A stretch of 41,691 nucleotides of DNA from Methanobacterium sp. Maddingley MBC34 (GTDB taxonomy: Archaea > Methanobacteriota > Methanobacteria > Methanobacteriales > Methanobacteriaceae). Both the position numbers and the translations under genes were made by a program. Below the pieces are notes generated by a model. That model was not told the DNA's origin, made no database searches, and saw only the letters and a program-made list of their open reading frames with translations. The DNA is taken from positions 160,001 to 201,691 of the forward strand of contig AMGN01000004.1 in the NCBI GenBank assembly GCA_000309865.1. The letters are read 5' to 3'. The first letter of the stretch is position 1. Every line of letters starts with the position of its first letter. Below are positions 1 through 9,934 of the stretch, piece after piece.

Positions 1-52
1 TTCAATCTCTACCCCCACAGTAAATGTTGGTTATCTTAAATGTGTTATTGTA

Positions 53-229
<177 letters not shown>

Positions 230-235
230 TAGACC

Positions 236-799
<564 letters not shown>

Positions 800-855
800 T
801 ATTTTACCTCCATTAAATGTTGATGATTATTTTTTTATGATTTATCCTGGATTTC

Positions 856-903
856 GACATCAACTTAAACTAATTCTTGGACATCAACTTAAACTAATTC
901 TTA
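856..903. repeat. 24-bp tandem direct repeat, two copies
   Basis: Two adjacent 24-bp units (856-879 and 880-903) are identical except for the last base. Each begins GACATCAACTTAAACTAATT. They lie in the 395-bp divergent intergenic region, about 57 bp upstream of the pyruvate-kinase-like start. They could be a regulator-binding array or simple slippage. Confidence 0.8.
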
Positions 904-1074
904 ATTTAAATAATTGTTTTAAAAGTTTAAGGAGTCTAATTGGTTTAGTGGGTGAATCAGTTTAAAATTTATATTTTTTTCTGTTATTTTTATTATGGTG
1001 TTTAAAATACTTTAAATATAAACGACTATGTACATATGTGATGCAATTGTTTATGAACTATCTATAATTAAGGA

Positions 1075-1110
1075 TCAGTTCAATGTAGTAACTGAACTGA
1101 AAATATATTA
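1075..1110 (+). promoter_or_regulatory. candidate comA promoter with overlapping inverted repeat
   Basis: A perfect inverted repeat with 8-bp arms (TCAGTTCA at 1075-1082 and TGAACTGA at 1093-1100, 10-nt loop) directly abuts an archaeal BRE/TATA-like stretch GAAAATATATTA (1099-1110). Transcription would start about 25 bp further on, leaving a leader of roughly 60 nt before comA. A protein bound to the repeat would cover the TFB site, so it is a plausible operator. The repeat is seen directly; the function is inferred. Confidence 0.5.
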
Positions 1111-1194
1111 ATATTGAAGATTTTAATCAAATAGAAAGTGTTAATTAAACGAGTATTAACTATTAATGGTTAAAACAAACAGCAGTGATTTATT

Positions 1195-2744
<1,550 letters not shown>

Positions 2745-2821
2745 AAGAATTTAGGACAATAATTTGAATTGAGTTGATTATACTTAAAATAGCATATAAG
2801 ACATTAAAAATGGTGATTTTC

Positions 2822-3523
2822 ATGAGAATGGTAATTGTTGCCGGAACACCTGGTTCTGGAAAAACTGCTGTTTTAATTCATGCTTTACGCAGTTTAAATG
2901 GAAGAGGATTGAAATCAGCAGTTGTGAAAATTGACTGCCTCTACACTGATGATGATAGAAAATTTGCCAAAATAGGAGTACCCACCAAGGTGGGACTGTC
3001 TATGGACATGTGTCCTGATCATTATGCCATCTACAATCTGGAGGAAATGGTTGACTGGGCAGATGAAAACCAGGCAGAACTATTAGTAGTGGAAACTGCA
3101 GGATTATGCCACCGCTGTGCACCTTTCACAGTTAATTCCCTGGGAGTCTGTGTTATAGATGCCACCAGCGGTCCTAACACCCCCCTGAAGGTAGGGCCTT
3201 TCCTGAGCACAGCAGATATAGCGGTAATTACCAAAGGGGACATGATATCCCAGGCTGAAAGGGAGATATTCCGGGAACGGATTTTAGAAGTCAACCCTAA
3301 CTGTAAAATAATAGAAGCCAATGGGTTAAGTGGCCAGGGATGTGCTGAACTGGCTGATGAGATCATGAAATCACAGGAAGTCACCCTGGAAGGTGAGAAA
3401 CTGCGACACTCCGCACCCCTGGCAGTATGTACATTGTGTGTGGGGGAGACCAAGGTTAACAAGAAATATCACAGGGGGATCCTGCGTCGAATCGATGGAT
3501 TCCAGAGTTATGAAGGAGAATAG
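2822..3523 (+). CDS. HypB/CobW-type GTPase with CxxC motifs
   Basis: This 233-aa P-loop GTPase belongs to the HypB/UreG/CobW superfamily (PF02492), whose members deliver Ni, Co or Zn to enzymes. Walker A is GTPGSGKT (residues 8-15), the switch region is LVVETAGLCHRC with a CxxC at 96/99, and the guanine-specificity motif is TKGD (137-140) in place of NKxD. A second CxxC (CTLC, 203/206) lies near the C-terminus, with further cysteines at 39, 64 and 110, so metal binding is likely. I chose the ATG at 2822 because GGTGAT sits four bases upstream; longer in-frame starts lack an SD. It lies between an orphan ABC ATPase and a 4Fe-4S protein. It is not hydrogenase HypB itself, which has a His-rich N-terminus and other hyp neighbours. 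The target metalloprotein is unknown. Confidence 0.8.
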   Translation: MRMVIVAGTPGSGKTAVLIHALRSLNGRGLKSAVVKIDCLYTDDDRKFAKIGVPTKVGLSMDMCPDHYAIYNLEEMVDWADENQAELLVVETAGLCHRCAPFTVNSLGVCVIDATSGPNTPLKVGPFLSTADIAVITKGDMISQAEREIFRERILEVNPNCKIIEANGLSGQGCAELADEIMKSQEVTLEGEKLRHSAPLAVCTLCVGETKVNKKYHRGILRRIDGFQSYEGE

Positions 3524-3583
3524 TCAATCATAATCTATTATATATAATTTATTATCAAATTATTAATTATAAGGTGTTATATA

Positions 3584-4270
3584 ATGAGTAAAGTTCCCAT
3601 TGATATTGCTCAAAAAAACAAAATTTTAATGTTGCTTCCAGGTTACAACTGCGGTATCTGCGGATATGCACGTTGTGATGAATTTGCAGGAGCACTATTA
3701 AGGAAACGAGCACCACTTGAAAAGTGTCGTTTCATGTATCAGGAGATTTTTCAGGATGATCTGGTCAAACTTCAGGAATTACTAAAGGAAACTAAAATAA
3801 TACCTGAAAAAGAGAAAATTGTTGGGGTTTTAGATGGGTACGAGGCAGATATCATACTCAAACCTCTTCCAGAGGAAGAATCATGCAGAGAAACCCTCTA
3901 CCCATTCACCAGAGAAGAAATAAAGCAGGGTGAAATCATAAGATACCGTCCTCTAGGCTGTCCAATTATTCACTTTGCCAAAGTTCTGGATGAAAACCAC
4001 GGTTTAATCACAGTTCACATGATTGGCCCCTGCCATCGCCTGGATTCAGAGGCTGACTTCGACTATAAAGAGATAGGAGTCTGTATGGTGGGTGGATTTG
4101 AGGGATTGATAGAGGGTGAACTCCCCAGAGTGGGTGAAACAGTCCGTTTTCTGCCGTACCACTGTATGATGCAGAAAGTTCACTCCGGTGTAGTGGTCCA
4201 ACTGGAAGGTAGAAGAGCAATCATTGAGGGTATCGACCTTAAGGTATGGGCACCCCCAGTTAAGGGATAA
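3584..4270 (+). CDS. 4Fe-4S protein with CdhE-type cluster domain
   Basis: This is a 228-aa protein. Its N-terminus has Cys23, Cys26, Cys31 and Cys48 in a Cx2Cx4Cx16C arrangement (YNCGICGYARCDE... EKC), the four-cysteine Fe-S domain (PF04060) found in the CdhE/AcsC corrinoid protein and in electron-transfer subunits. The remainder (about 70-228) is a beta-rich domain with GEIIRYRPLGCPI, HMIGPCHRL and VGETVRFLPYHC, containing extra cysteines and histidines that might bind a second metal. It follows the ABC ATPase and the GTPase in the same direction with 60 nt of AT-rich spacer. The SD is AAGGTG. The domain call is firm. The role, perhaps electron donor or scaffold for the preceding NTPases, is inference. 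Confidence 0.75.
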   Translation: MSKVPIDIAQKNKILMLLPGYNCGICGYARCDEFAGALLRKRAPLEKCRFMYQEIFQDDLVKLQELLKETKIIPEKEKIVGVLDGYEADIILKPLPEEESCRETLYPFTREEIKQGEIIRYRPLGCPIIHFAKVLDENHGLITVHMIGPCHRLDSEADFDYKEIGVCMVGGFEGLIEGELPRVGETVRFLPYHCMMQKVHSGVVVQLEGRRAIIEGIDLKVWAPPVKG

Positions 4271-4345
4271 AATACTATTATCAACAAAAAAATCCACAAC
4301 TATTCTCCCAACTTTAAATTTCTCTTTCCTTATTTTATTGATATC

Positions 4346-5245
4346 ATGAACCATAAAAACCATGAATCTTATCAAAACCATGAATATATGGAGTATTCTG
4401 AAGGAAAAAATAGTTACAAGTTAATAGCCATTAACACAGGTTACATTAAACCTGGAGAACCCTATGATGTTATTCTTGAAAATGCTATAAATCTCCTGGA
4501 GGATGGGGATTTTTTAGTAATCTCCGAAACACCTTTAGCTGTATCTCAGGGGAGGCTTGTTGACGAAGCTGAATTTAAACCCTCAATCAGTGCATTTATC
4601 CTGGCAGATGTGTGGTCCAAATATTTATGGGGTTATATATTTGGCCCGTTAATGGGTATTAAAAAAAGAACCATCAAAAACCTCCGAAAACTTCCCCCTG
4701 AGGCTCGTTCCCATAAAGAGGTTATATTACAGCATTATGGTTGGAAACACGCTTTGAAACCAGCTTCTGAGGCAGGTGTGGATCTGAGCAATGCACCCGG
4801 GAGTTACGTCTCATTGTTACCGGATGATCCACAGGGCCTTTCAGAGGAAATATCCCTGAAAATCCAACGTATATCTGGTAAAAATGTAACTGTGATGATC
4901 ATCGACACTGATGCAACTTACAAAATTGGGAAAACAATATTTACATCCCTCCCAATTTCCATAGCTGAGATCAAGAATAATTGGGGAATGTTTGGATATT
5001 TATTAGGTCGATTGGGGCACATAGTAGGTCCCACTCCACTGGGTGTTTCCCAGGAGCATAACATTGACAAAATTCTTCAAATCGCCAGGGCAGCCGAAGA
5101 ATACCAGAAAATTCATGAAAACAATATGGAAACAGTATATGATATGCAAAAACTACTTGAGGGAGATGTTAATACCATAACTATAGATATGCTTGATTCA
5201 ATAACTCACACACCTGCGGTGATAGTTCGAAAGTATGATAAATAA
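4346..5245 (+). CDS. coenzyme F420-0:gamma-glutamyl ligase-like protein
   Basis: This 299-aa protein resembles the F420-0:L-glutamate ligase (CofE/FbiB) family, which adds glutamates to F420-0 using GTP. Family-like stretches are INLLEDGDFLVISETPLAVSQG near residues 48-69, SLLPDDPQGLSEEISLKI, and GKNVTVMIIDTD followed by GKTIFTSLPISIAEI. It is longer than typical CofE (about 250 aa), and I cannot show that it is the genuine CofE rather than a paralogue acting on another substrate. The N-terminus is odd and His/Asn-rich, encoded by two close copies of AAAACCATGAAT. The start could instead be the ATG at 4388, and neither start has a good SD. It is downstream of the ABC/GTPase/Fe-S trio in the same direction. 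Confidence 0.65.
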   Translation: MNHKNHESYQNHEYMEYSEGKNSYKLIAINTGYIKPGEPYDVILENAINLLEDGDFLVISETPLAVSQGRLVDEAEFKPSISAFILADVWSKYLWGYIFGPLMGIKKRTIKNLRKLPPEARSHKEVILQHYGWKHALKPASEAGVDLSNAPGSYVSLLPDDPQGLSEEISLKIQRISGKNVTVMIIDTDATYKIGKTIFTSLPISIAEIKNNWGMFGYLLGRLGHIVGPTPLGVSQEHNIDKILQIARAAEEYQKIHENNMETVYDMQKLLEGDVNTITIDMLDSITHTPAVIVRKYDK

Positions 5246-5573
5246 TTTTTAAACTCTTTATTAAAGATAGGTTAAAGTTGATTTTGGTTATTAGGATGGG
5301 CTATTAAAAAAATATAAATACTATCTTGGTCCATATAGATAGTTAACCCAAGATATTTTTAACACCCATATACATAGCTCTATTTCAATGAACACTAGCT
5401 AAAGTGGTTATTGTTAATAACACAAGGGGTCTTTTAGGGGCGGAGAGAACCATTTTAGTTTTTCAAATTTAGGCGGCTAATTCACACCAAGGCGGGTGAT
5501 ATTTAATTAGCATGGCTTGGTTTGACCTATCCATTTTATGGTTGATTTCTTTCTCTCCATGTGAGGAGATTAA
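5246..5573 (+). promoter_or_regulatory. tfe upstream region with hairpins, possible long leader
   Basis: This is a 328-bp region without an obvious gene. It contains a TATA-like AAATATAAATA (5309-5319), a perfect 8-bp inverted repeat TATCTTGG/CCAAGATA (5322-5329 and 5348-5355), a hairpin GTTATT-GTT-AATAAC (5407-5421), and a patch of higher GC from about 5425 to 5535. If transcription starts about 25 bp after the TATA, tfe has a leader of over 200 nt. The first inverted repeat could equally end the upstream transcript. A small RNA cannot be excluded. No tRNA or C/D-box motifs were seen. Confidence 0.35.
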
Positions 5574-6128
5574 ATGCTTAAACTTAATGATCCGGAAATA
5601 CAAGAGCTGCTAAAAATGTCAAAACATGAAGGAGGAAACGCGATGCTTGCAGATCCTAACGTGCAGGAGATTCTCATTGATGTTACTAAAGATGATGAGA
5701 ATAGCATCCCTATTATTCAATGTTTATTGAATGGTAAAACAACCGATGAGGAAATTGCAGAAGAAACTGAAATTCGACTTAACATTGTAAGAAGAATACT
5801 CTATAAATTATACGATGCAGGTGTGGCCAGTTACAAGAGAAGTAAGGATCCTGAAACTCAATGGTATACTTACAGTTGGAAATTTGAAGAAGAGAAGATC
5901 GCGGAGATTATATCAGAGAAATTTGAAAAATTCTCCCGTGAAATTCATCAATCTCTGGAATATGAAGAAGATAACATGTTTTTTGTCTGTCCCAATGGGT
6001 GTCGATATAACTTTGAAGAAGCTTCTGAAAGAAACTTCATATGCCCTGACTGCAATACTAACATGGAGTTCCAGGATAATTCCTCAATCATAACGGAATT
6101 AAAGGAATTAAAGGAAAAAATGAGTTAA
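5574..6128 (+). CDS. tfe: transcription initiation factor E alpha (TFE)
   Basis: Archaeal TFE is the counterpart of the TFIIE-alpha N-terminal part and helps RNA polymerase open the promoter. An extended winged helix occupies about residues 24-105 (DPNVQEILIDV..., TDDEIAEETEI-type helix, RRILYKLYDAG, WYTYSWKF). A linker helix and a C-terminal zinc ribbon with Cys139, Cys143, Cys157 and Cys160 follow. The ATG at 5574 has a good SD (GAGGAGAT), giving 184 aa. A second ATG at 5643 has an even stronger SD (AAGGAGGAAA), gives 161 aa, and starts MLADPNVQEIL as family members usually do. The extra 23 residues contain DPEIQELL, which resembles the later DPNVQEIL. The function call is firm; the true start is open. 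Confidence 0.93.
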   Translation: MLKLNDPEIQELLKMSKHEGGNAMLADPNVQEILIDVTKDDENSIPIIQCLLNGKTTDEEIAEETEIRLNIVRRILYKLYDAGVASYKRSKDPETQWYTYSWKFEEEKIAEIISEKFEKFSREIHQSLEYEEDNMFFVCPNGCRYNFEEASERNFICPDCNTNMEFQDNSSIITELKELKEKMS

Positions 6129-6248
6129 TAATTTTCCTAATTCCATTCCTTAAATATTTTAAATGTAAAATGTATTTCCCGGATGCAAATTCTTATCTAG
6201 GGTAACACTATTCAAATCCAATTTAAACCAATATGCATTTTAAAAAAA

Positions 6249-6330
6249 GTCACAGACACTTAAGGTCACAGACAATTTAAATATATACTTGAAAATTTTA
6301 TGGGTAATGATTTTTTTGCGCATATAAAAA
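6249..6330 (+). promoter_or_regulatory. promoter region of the HD-domain gene with 10-bp direct repeats
   Basis: GTCACAGACA occurs twice (6249-6258 and 6265-6274, spacing 16 bp), immediately followed by the TATA-like TTTAAATATATA (6277-6288). A second TATA-like element CATATAAAAA lies about 25 bp before the ATG at 6349, which would give a leaderless mRNA. The repeats resemble paired operator half-sites. The sequence is direct observation; the function is inferred. Confidence 0.4.
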
Positions 6331-6348
6331 TTTTATTCCACCAAAACC

Positions 6349-6900
6349 ATGGGTGAATACTTGATTTTAAATAAATATCCCTCTTCCAATATTTTAAAAG
6401 AATTTGATTGTCCTTTTTTCGTGATTGAACACTCCCAGGCAGTCCTTTCAAGGGCAATTAAGTTGGTAACAGATTTTGAATTGGATGTGGACCTGGATCT
6501 GGTTAAAACAGGAGCCATTCTCCATGATGTTGGTCGTTCCAGGACCCATGGAATAGATCATGCCATTGTTGGGGCAGAAATACTCAAAAACAGGGAATTT
6601 CCCCCGGAAGTGGTTAACATTGTGGAAAGGCACATTGGGGCAGGAATTACTAAAAAAGAAGCTTTAAGTTTAGGATTGCCCCCTAAGGATTATATTCCCA
6701 TTACTTTAGAGGAAAAATTGGTGGCACATGCTGACAACCTCATACACGGCACTCAAGAGGTTAATTTAGATTTTGTAATAAAAAAATGGAAGAAAAACCT
6801 GGGAGAAAACCATCCATCCATACCTAAAATCATAAAACTACACTATGAAATTACGGGGGCCAAGTTCCAGTTACCAAAATCTAGAATAAGATCCCAATAG
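6349..6900 (+). CDS. HD-domain phosphohydrolase-like protein (TIGR00295 type)
   Basis: This is a 183-aa HD-superfamily protein (HDIG group) of the kind annotated as TIGR00295 in methanogens. Metal-ligand candidates are His28 (FVIEHSQAV), the His59-Asp60 pair (GAILHDVGRSR) and His95 (VERHIGAG), with a later Asp/His in LVAHADNLIHG. The family is presumed to hydrolyse a nucleotide or other phosphoester, but the substrate is unknown. The ATG at 6349 has no SD and would be leaderless from a TATA about 25 bp upstream. A TTG at 6361 has GGGTGA four bases upstream and is an alternative start. The gene lies between tfe and tfuA in the same direction. Confidence 0.8.
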   Translation: MGEYLILNKYPSSNILKEFDCPFFVIEHSQAVLSRAIKLVTDFELDVDLDLVKTGAILHDVGRSRTHGIDHAIVGAEILKNREFPPEVVNIVERHIGAGITKKEALSLGLPPKDYIPITLEEKLVAHADNLIHGTQEVNLDFVIKKWKKNLGENHPSIPKIIKLHYEITGAKFQLPKSRIRSQ

Positions 6901-7214
6901 GATAAAAGATCCCAATTTGGTTAAATTTCACTTTAAATTTTCATTAACTACTCATTAATTTAAGTATAATTCTATTTACGCATATATGTAATTTTATTTT
7001 CGTATAATGGCTTTGCTATTTGGTTTTATTCATTATATTATACTAGATTAATATGATGTCTAATAAATAGAGGACTATATCTATCTTGATTAAGCGTGTA
7101 TTATTATAATTTAGAATATAAGAATTAGTGTATAAAAAATATAATGAGACAGATATTGTTCTGTATTTCTAAAAAATGTATAATTTCTAAAAAGTATATT
7201 TATTGGGTGGTAAT
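6901..7214. other. AT-rich spacer upstream of tfuA
   Basis: This is about 314 bp of very AT-rich sequence with no supportable gene. It ends in a near-tandem repeat of an 18-bp unit (ATTTCTAAAAAATGTATA at 7165-7182, then a diverged copy at 7183-7199) just before the tfuA ribosome site. Several TATA-like stretches are present, so a promoter for tfuA is likely but cannot be placed. Confidence 0.5.
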
Positions 7215-7856
7215 TTGGATAAAAAAAGAATTGTAGTATTTATAGGACCTTCACTCCCATTAAAAGAGGCACAAAAAATTTTGGATGCTGAGTATCATCC
7301 TCCTGTGGCAAGAGATGATGTTGCTATTCTTCTAAACGATCCTCCAGATATCATCGGGATAATTGATGGTGTTTTTTATCAGCAGCCTGCTGTTTCCCAC
7401 CGGGAAATACTTAAGGCACTGGAAGCTGGCATCACAGTGGTGGGTGGGTCCAGTATGGGGGCTCTTAGATCAGCAGAACTGGACTATGCTGGTATGATTG
7501 GAATCGGAACTGTTTACCAGAAGTATCGGGATGGAGTAATAGAATCGGATGATGATGTGGCTATTGTTTTCAATCCAGTAACCCATGAATTACTCTGTGA
7601 AGCCCTGGTGAGTATGAATCACAACTTCCAGATGGCAGAAAAAGAAGGTATAATCACCTCTGAGGATGTTGAAACCCTGTACCAAACTGCTAAAAATATT
7701 TATTATCCTCAAAGAACGTATCCTCGTGTTTTGAAGGATTCTAACTTGGGAGAAGATAAGATTCACGAACTTGAAGTTTTTTTAGACAATAACCAGATCG
7801 ATGTTAAGGCAGAGGATGCCCGAAAAGTGTTAGAGTACCTTAAAAAAATGGTTTAA
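7215..7856 (+). CDS. tfuA: TfuA-related McrA-glycine thioamidation protein
   Basis: TfuA works with a YcaO enzyme to convert a glycine of the methyl-coenzyme M reductase alpha subunit (McrA) to thioglycine, and probably supplies the sulfur. The TfuA core is clear: VVFIGPSLPLKEAQKIL, YHPPVARDD, IIDGVFYQQPAVSHREIL and GGSSMGALRSAELDYAGMIG. I chose the TTG at 7215, preceded by GGGTGGT; a TTG at 7203 adds four residues and lacks an SD. The result is 213 aa, normal for archaeal TfuA. No ycaO gene lies in this window, so the partner must be elsewhere. The next gene encodes a LarE-type sulfur transferase, a suggestive neighbour. Confidence 0.9.
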   Translation: MDKKRIVVFIGPSLPLKEAQKILDAEYHPPVARDDVAILLNDPPDIIGIIDGVFYQQPAVSHREILKALEAGITVVGGSSMGALRSAELDYAGMIGIGTVYQKYRDGVIESDDDVAIVFNPVTHELLCEALVSMNHNFQMAEKEGIITSEDVETLYQTAKNIYYPQRTYPRVLKDSNLGEDKIHELEVFLDNNQIDVKAEDARKVLEYLKKMV

Positions 7857-7934
7857 ATTTCCGTAAAAATGTTTTTCATACCATTTTCGTGTTTTTAATA
7901 CATTCTCGTGGAATATTAATGTTTAATCAAGTCA

Positions 7935-7977
7935 TTCTACTCAAGTCTTTCTATTCAAATCATTTTCTACTCAAGTC
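7935..7977. repeat. degenerate 13-bp repeats upstream of larE
   Basis: TTCTACTCAAGTC occurs at 7935-7947 and 7965-7977, with a diverged copy TTCTATTCAAATC between them (7949-7961). Similar fragments flank on both sides (AATCAAGTCA before, ACTCAAATA after). The spacing of 14-16 bp suggests an array of binding sites or decayed tandem duplication. It sits in the 322-bp gap between tfuA and larE, which otherwise holds no gene. Confidence 0.6.
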
Positions 7978-8132
7978 ATCACTCAAATATGATTGGACAC
8001 ATATAATGTATTAGACCAATTAATTGATTGGATCATGTATTGGAATTAATTGAGTAATAATTGTATTGGATTTGACGTTTTTAGTAGACTTAGCATTGTA
8101 TGAATTAATTATAATTATTGGAGTAACTATTC

Positions 8133-8162
8133 GAGAATAATATTAGGGAGAATAATATTAGG
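8133..8162. repeat. perfect 15-bp tandem repeat before larE
   Basis: GAGAATAATATTAGG is repeated without spacer (8133-8147 and 8148-8162), 16 bp upstream of the larE start codon. It would lie in the 5' leader, close to the ribosome site GTGGTA. It may affect translation or be a recent slippage product. Confidence 0.8.
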
Positions 8163-8178
8163 ATTAAAGTGGTATTTT

Positions 8179-9252
8179 ATGGATATAAAAGGAAAGATGG
8201 ATAGATTAAGGGACTATCTTCACGGAAAAAAGGTGGTTGTTGCATTTTCTGGGGGAGCAGACAGTACACTACTGGCTTGGCTTGCCAAAGAAGAGGCAAA
8301 GGATGCAATGGCGGTTACTGTGGATAATGGTGTTATGCCTGCAGAATGTGTCCAGAATGCAGAACAGATCGCCCAAAAAATAGGGATCAAACATCTGGTC
8401 GTGCGTGAAAACTTTCTAGAAGATCTTGCATTTGAAATAAACCCTCCTAACCGGTGTTATGTATGTAAGATGAAAATGCACCAGAGACTGGAAAAAATAG
8501 CAAAGAAAGGGCATTATGATGCGGTGGTTGATGGCACTAACATCAGTGATCTGATGGAGGATAGGCCTGGAATAATGGTTAACATAGAAAAAAACGTTAA
8601 AACACCCCTTGTAAAATCAGGATTCACGTCCCCTGATGTGAAAGAAGTTTTAAAGCAGAATAATATGGATTATAATCCATCTACCACCTGTTTTGCCACC
8701 AGGATCCCCACCGGAAAAGCAATCACTTCCAAGAAGATCAACCGCATAAGCTATGCTGAAAATCTCATCAAAAACCTCACAGGTCTTGAGGTGGTCCGGG
8801 TGAGAGATGATGATGGAATGGCCCGTATTGAAGTTCAAAATGTTGATAAACTTATTGACCGTGGATTACTGCATCACTTGGATTTAGAACTTAAGGCAGT
8901 GGGTTTTAGGAGAGTAACTCTAGATATCAGTGGGCACGATGATTCGAAAGATCAAATGATGATCTATAAACCATGTAAAGGTGACAAAAATAAGATAATG
9001 TTCGAAACAGAACTTCCTTACCATTTTAACATTTCGGAAACCTGCCTTGAACTGGAAACCCTGGGTAAAGTTAAGTGTTCCAAGGAGATGGGCATAGTCA
9101 TGCTGGAGATTGAAGGTACAAACTTCACTCTATTTGCCAATGGAAAAATCGTCGCCCGTAAAGTTAGAGGTCCTAAAGAGGCTCAAGAGTTACTGTTTAA
9201 GGTACTACCGTGTTTGCGGAGGCAAATAACGAATTTAAATAATTTTGATTAA
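8179..9252 (+). CDS. larE: LarE-type ATP-dependent sulfur transferase with C-terminal extension
   Basis: LarE proteins activate a substrate with ATP and transfer sulfur to it; in lactobacilli they build the nickel-pincer cofactor of lactate racemase. The PP-loop SGGADS is at residues 24-29. Three cysteines, Cys93 and Cys96 (NRCYVCK) plus Cys171 (TTCFATRIPTG), match the subclass expected to hold a 4Fe-4S cluster and recycle sulfide rather than sacrifice its own cysteine. The core ends near residue 260. About 95 further residues form an extra domain with LFANGKIVARKVRGPKEAQELL, not part of typical LarE (about 270 aa). No larB or larC is nearby, and tfuA is the upstream neighbour, so the substrate may differ from the classical one. 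The start ATG has GTGGTA upstream. Confidence 0.85.
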   Translation: MDIKGKMDRLRDYLHGKKVVVAFSGGADSTLLAWLAKEEAKDAMAVTVDNGVMPAECVQNAEQIAQKIGIKHLVVRENFLEDLAFEINPPNRCYVCKMKMHQRLEKIAKKGHYDAVVDGTNISDLMEDRPGIMVNIEKNVKTPLVKSGFTSPDVKEVLKQNNMDYNPSTTCFATRIPTGKAITSKKINRISYAENLIKNLTGLEVVRVRDDDGMARIEVQNVDKLIDRGLLHHLDLELKAVGFRRVTLDISGHDDSKDQMMIYKPCKGDKNKIMFETELPYHFNISETCLELETLGKVKCSKEMGIVMLEIEGTNFTLFANGKIVARKVRGPKEAQELLFKVLPCLRRQITNLNNFD

Positions 9253-9394
9253 ATAATTTTGATAAAAAGATTTCTGAGGTATGAAAAGGTATTGTAAAGA
9301 GATAGTTAGTATAAAGAAATATTTGGTGTATAAGATATTGGCGGTGTGAAAATATTGGCTGTTAAAATAGATATCTCTTGACATATATATTCTA

Positions 9395-9832
9395 TCAAAT
9401 TTCTTTATGTACGTTCTCTTTAACTTTACGCCGAAATGCAGTGAGTTTTTTGAAAAATCCTCTATCATCGTTTCCAGAGAGGACGATGATATCTCCTTCT
9501 ACTTCCAGTACTTCACCATCAGCTTCTATGTTCTCGATCTCAACCATGATCTCGGAAGCATCTTTAAGAATGTCATTGGCAGTGTAAGAATAATCTATAA
9601 CCATTGTTTCGTGGGGATGAACTTCTTGCAGGGCTCTTTTAATTGTCAATTCAAGTATCTGGAAGAATGTTTCCAGTTGAGGGGCCCCTTCCCACCACAT
9701 GGTGGCCATAATGAATCTAAGATTGATGTCCTGCAGGGAGACTTCCCCTCCTTTTTTACCAACGATACGGATAATTTCAGGATCAGCTTTTATTTTAATA
9801 ATTGGTTTTACTATAGGAGTTGTTTCTGACAT
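9395..9832 (-). CDS. conserved hypothetical protein
   Basis: This is a 145-aa acidic, soluble protein that I do not recognise. It has an alpha/beta look, with IRIVGKKGGEVSLQDINLR, FIMATMWWEGAPQLETFFQ and a C-terminal basic tail. A stretch EIENIEADGEVLEVEGDIIVLSG is strand-rich. I chose the ATG at 9832; the TTG at 9841 adds three residues. No clear SD is present. It lies downstream of the CBS-domain gene on the same strand with about 100 bp of AT-rich spacer and is convergent with larE. No transmembrane segment or metal motif is visible. Confidence 0.65.
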   Translation of the reverse strand: MSETTPIVKPIIKIKADPEIIRIVGKKGGEVSLQDINLRFIMATMWWEGAPQLETFFQILELTIKRALQEVHPHETMVIDYSYTANDILKDASEIMVEIENIEADGEVLEVEGDIIVLSGNDDRGFFKKLTAFRRKVKENVHKEI

Positions 9833-9934
9833 TTTAATCAATATGTTTGTTTGAGTGTTTATTTATTGGATAATAAAAAAATACAATTAAAAAATTAATT
9901 ATAAATCAACTATGAATTAATTAATCAATTTTTT

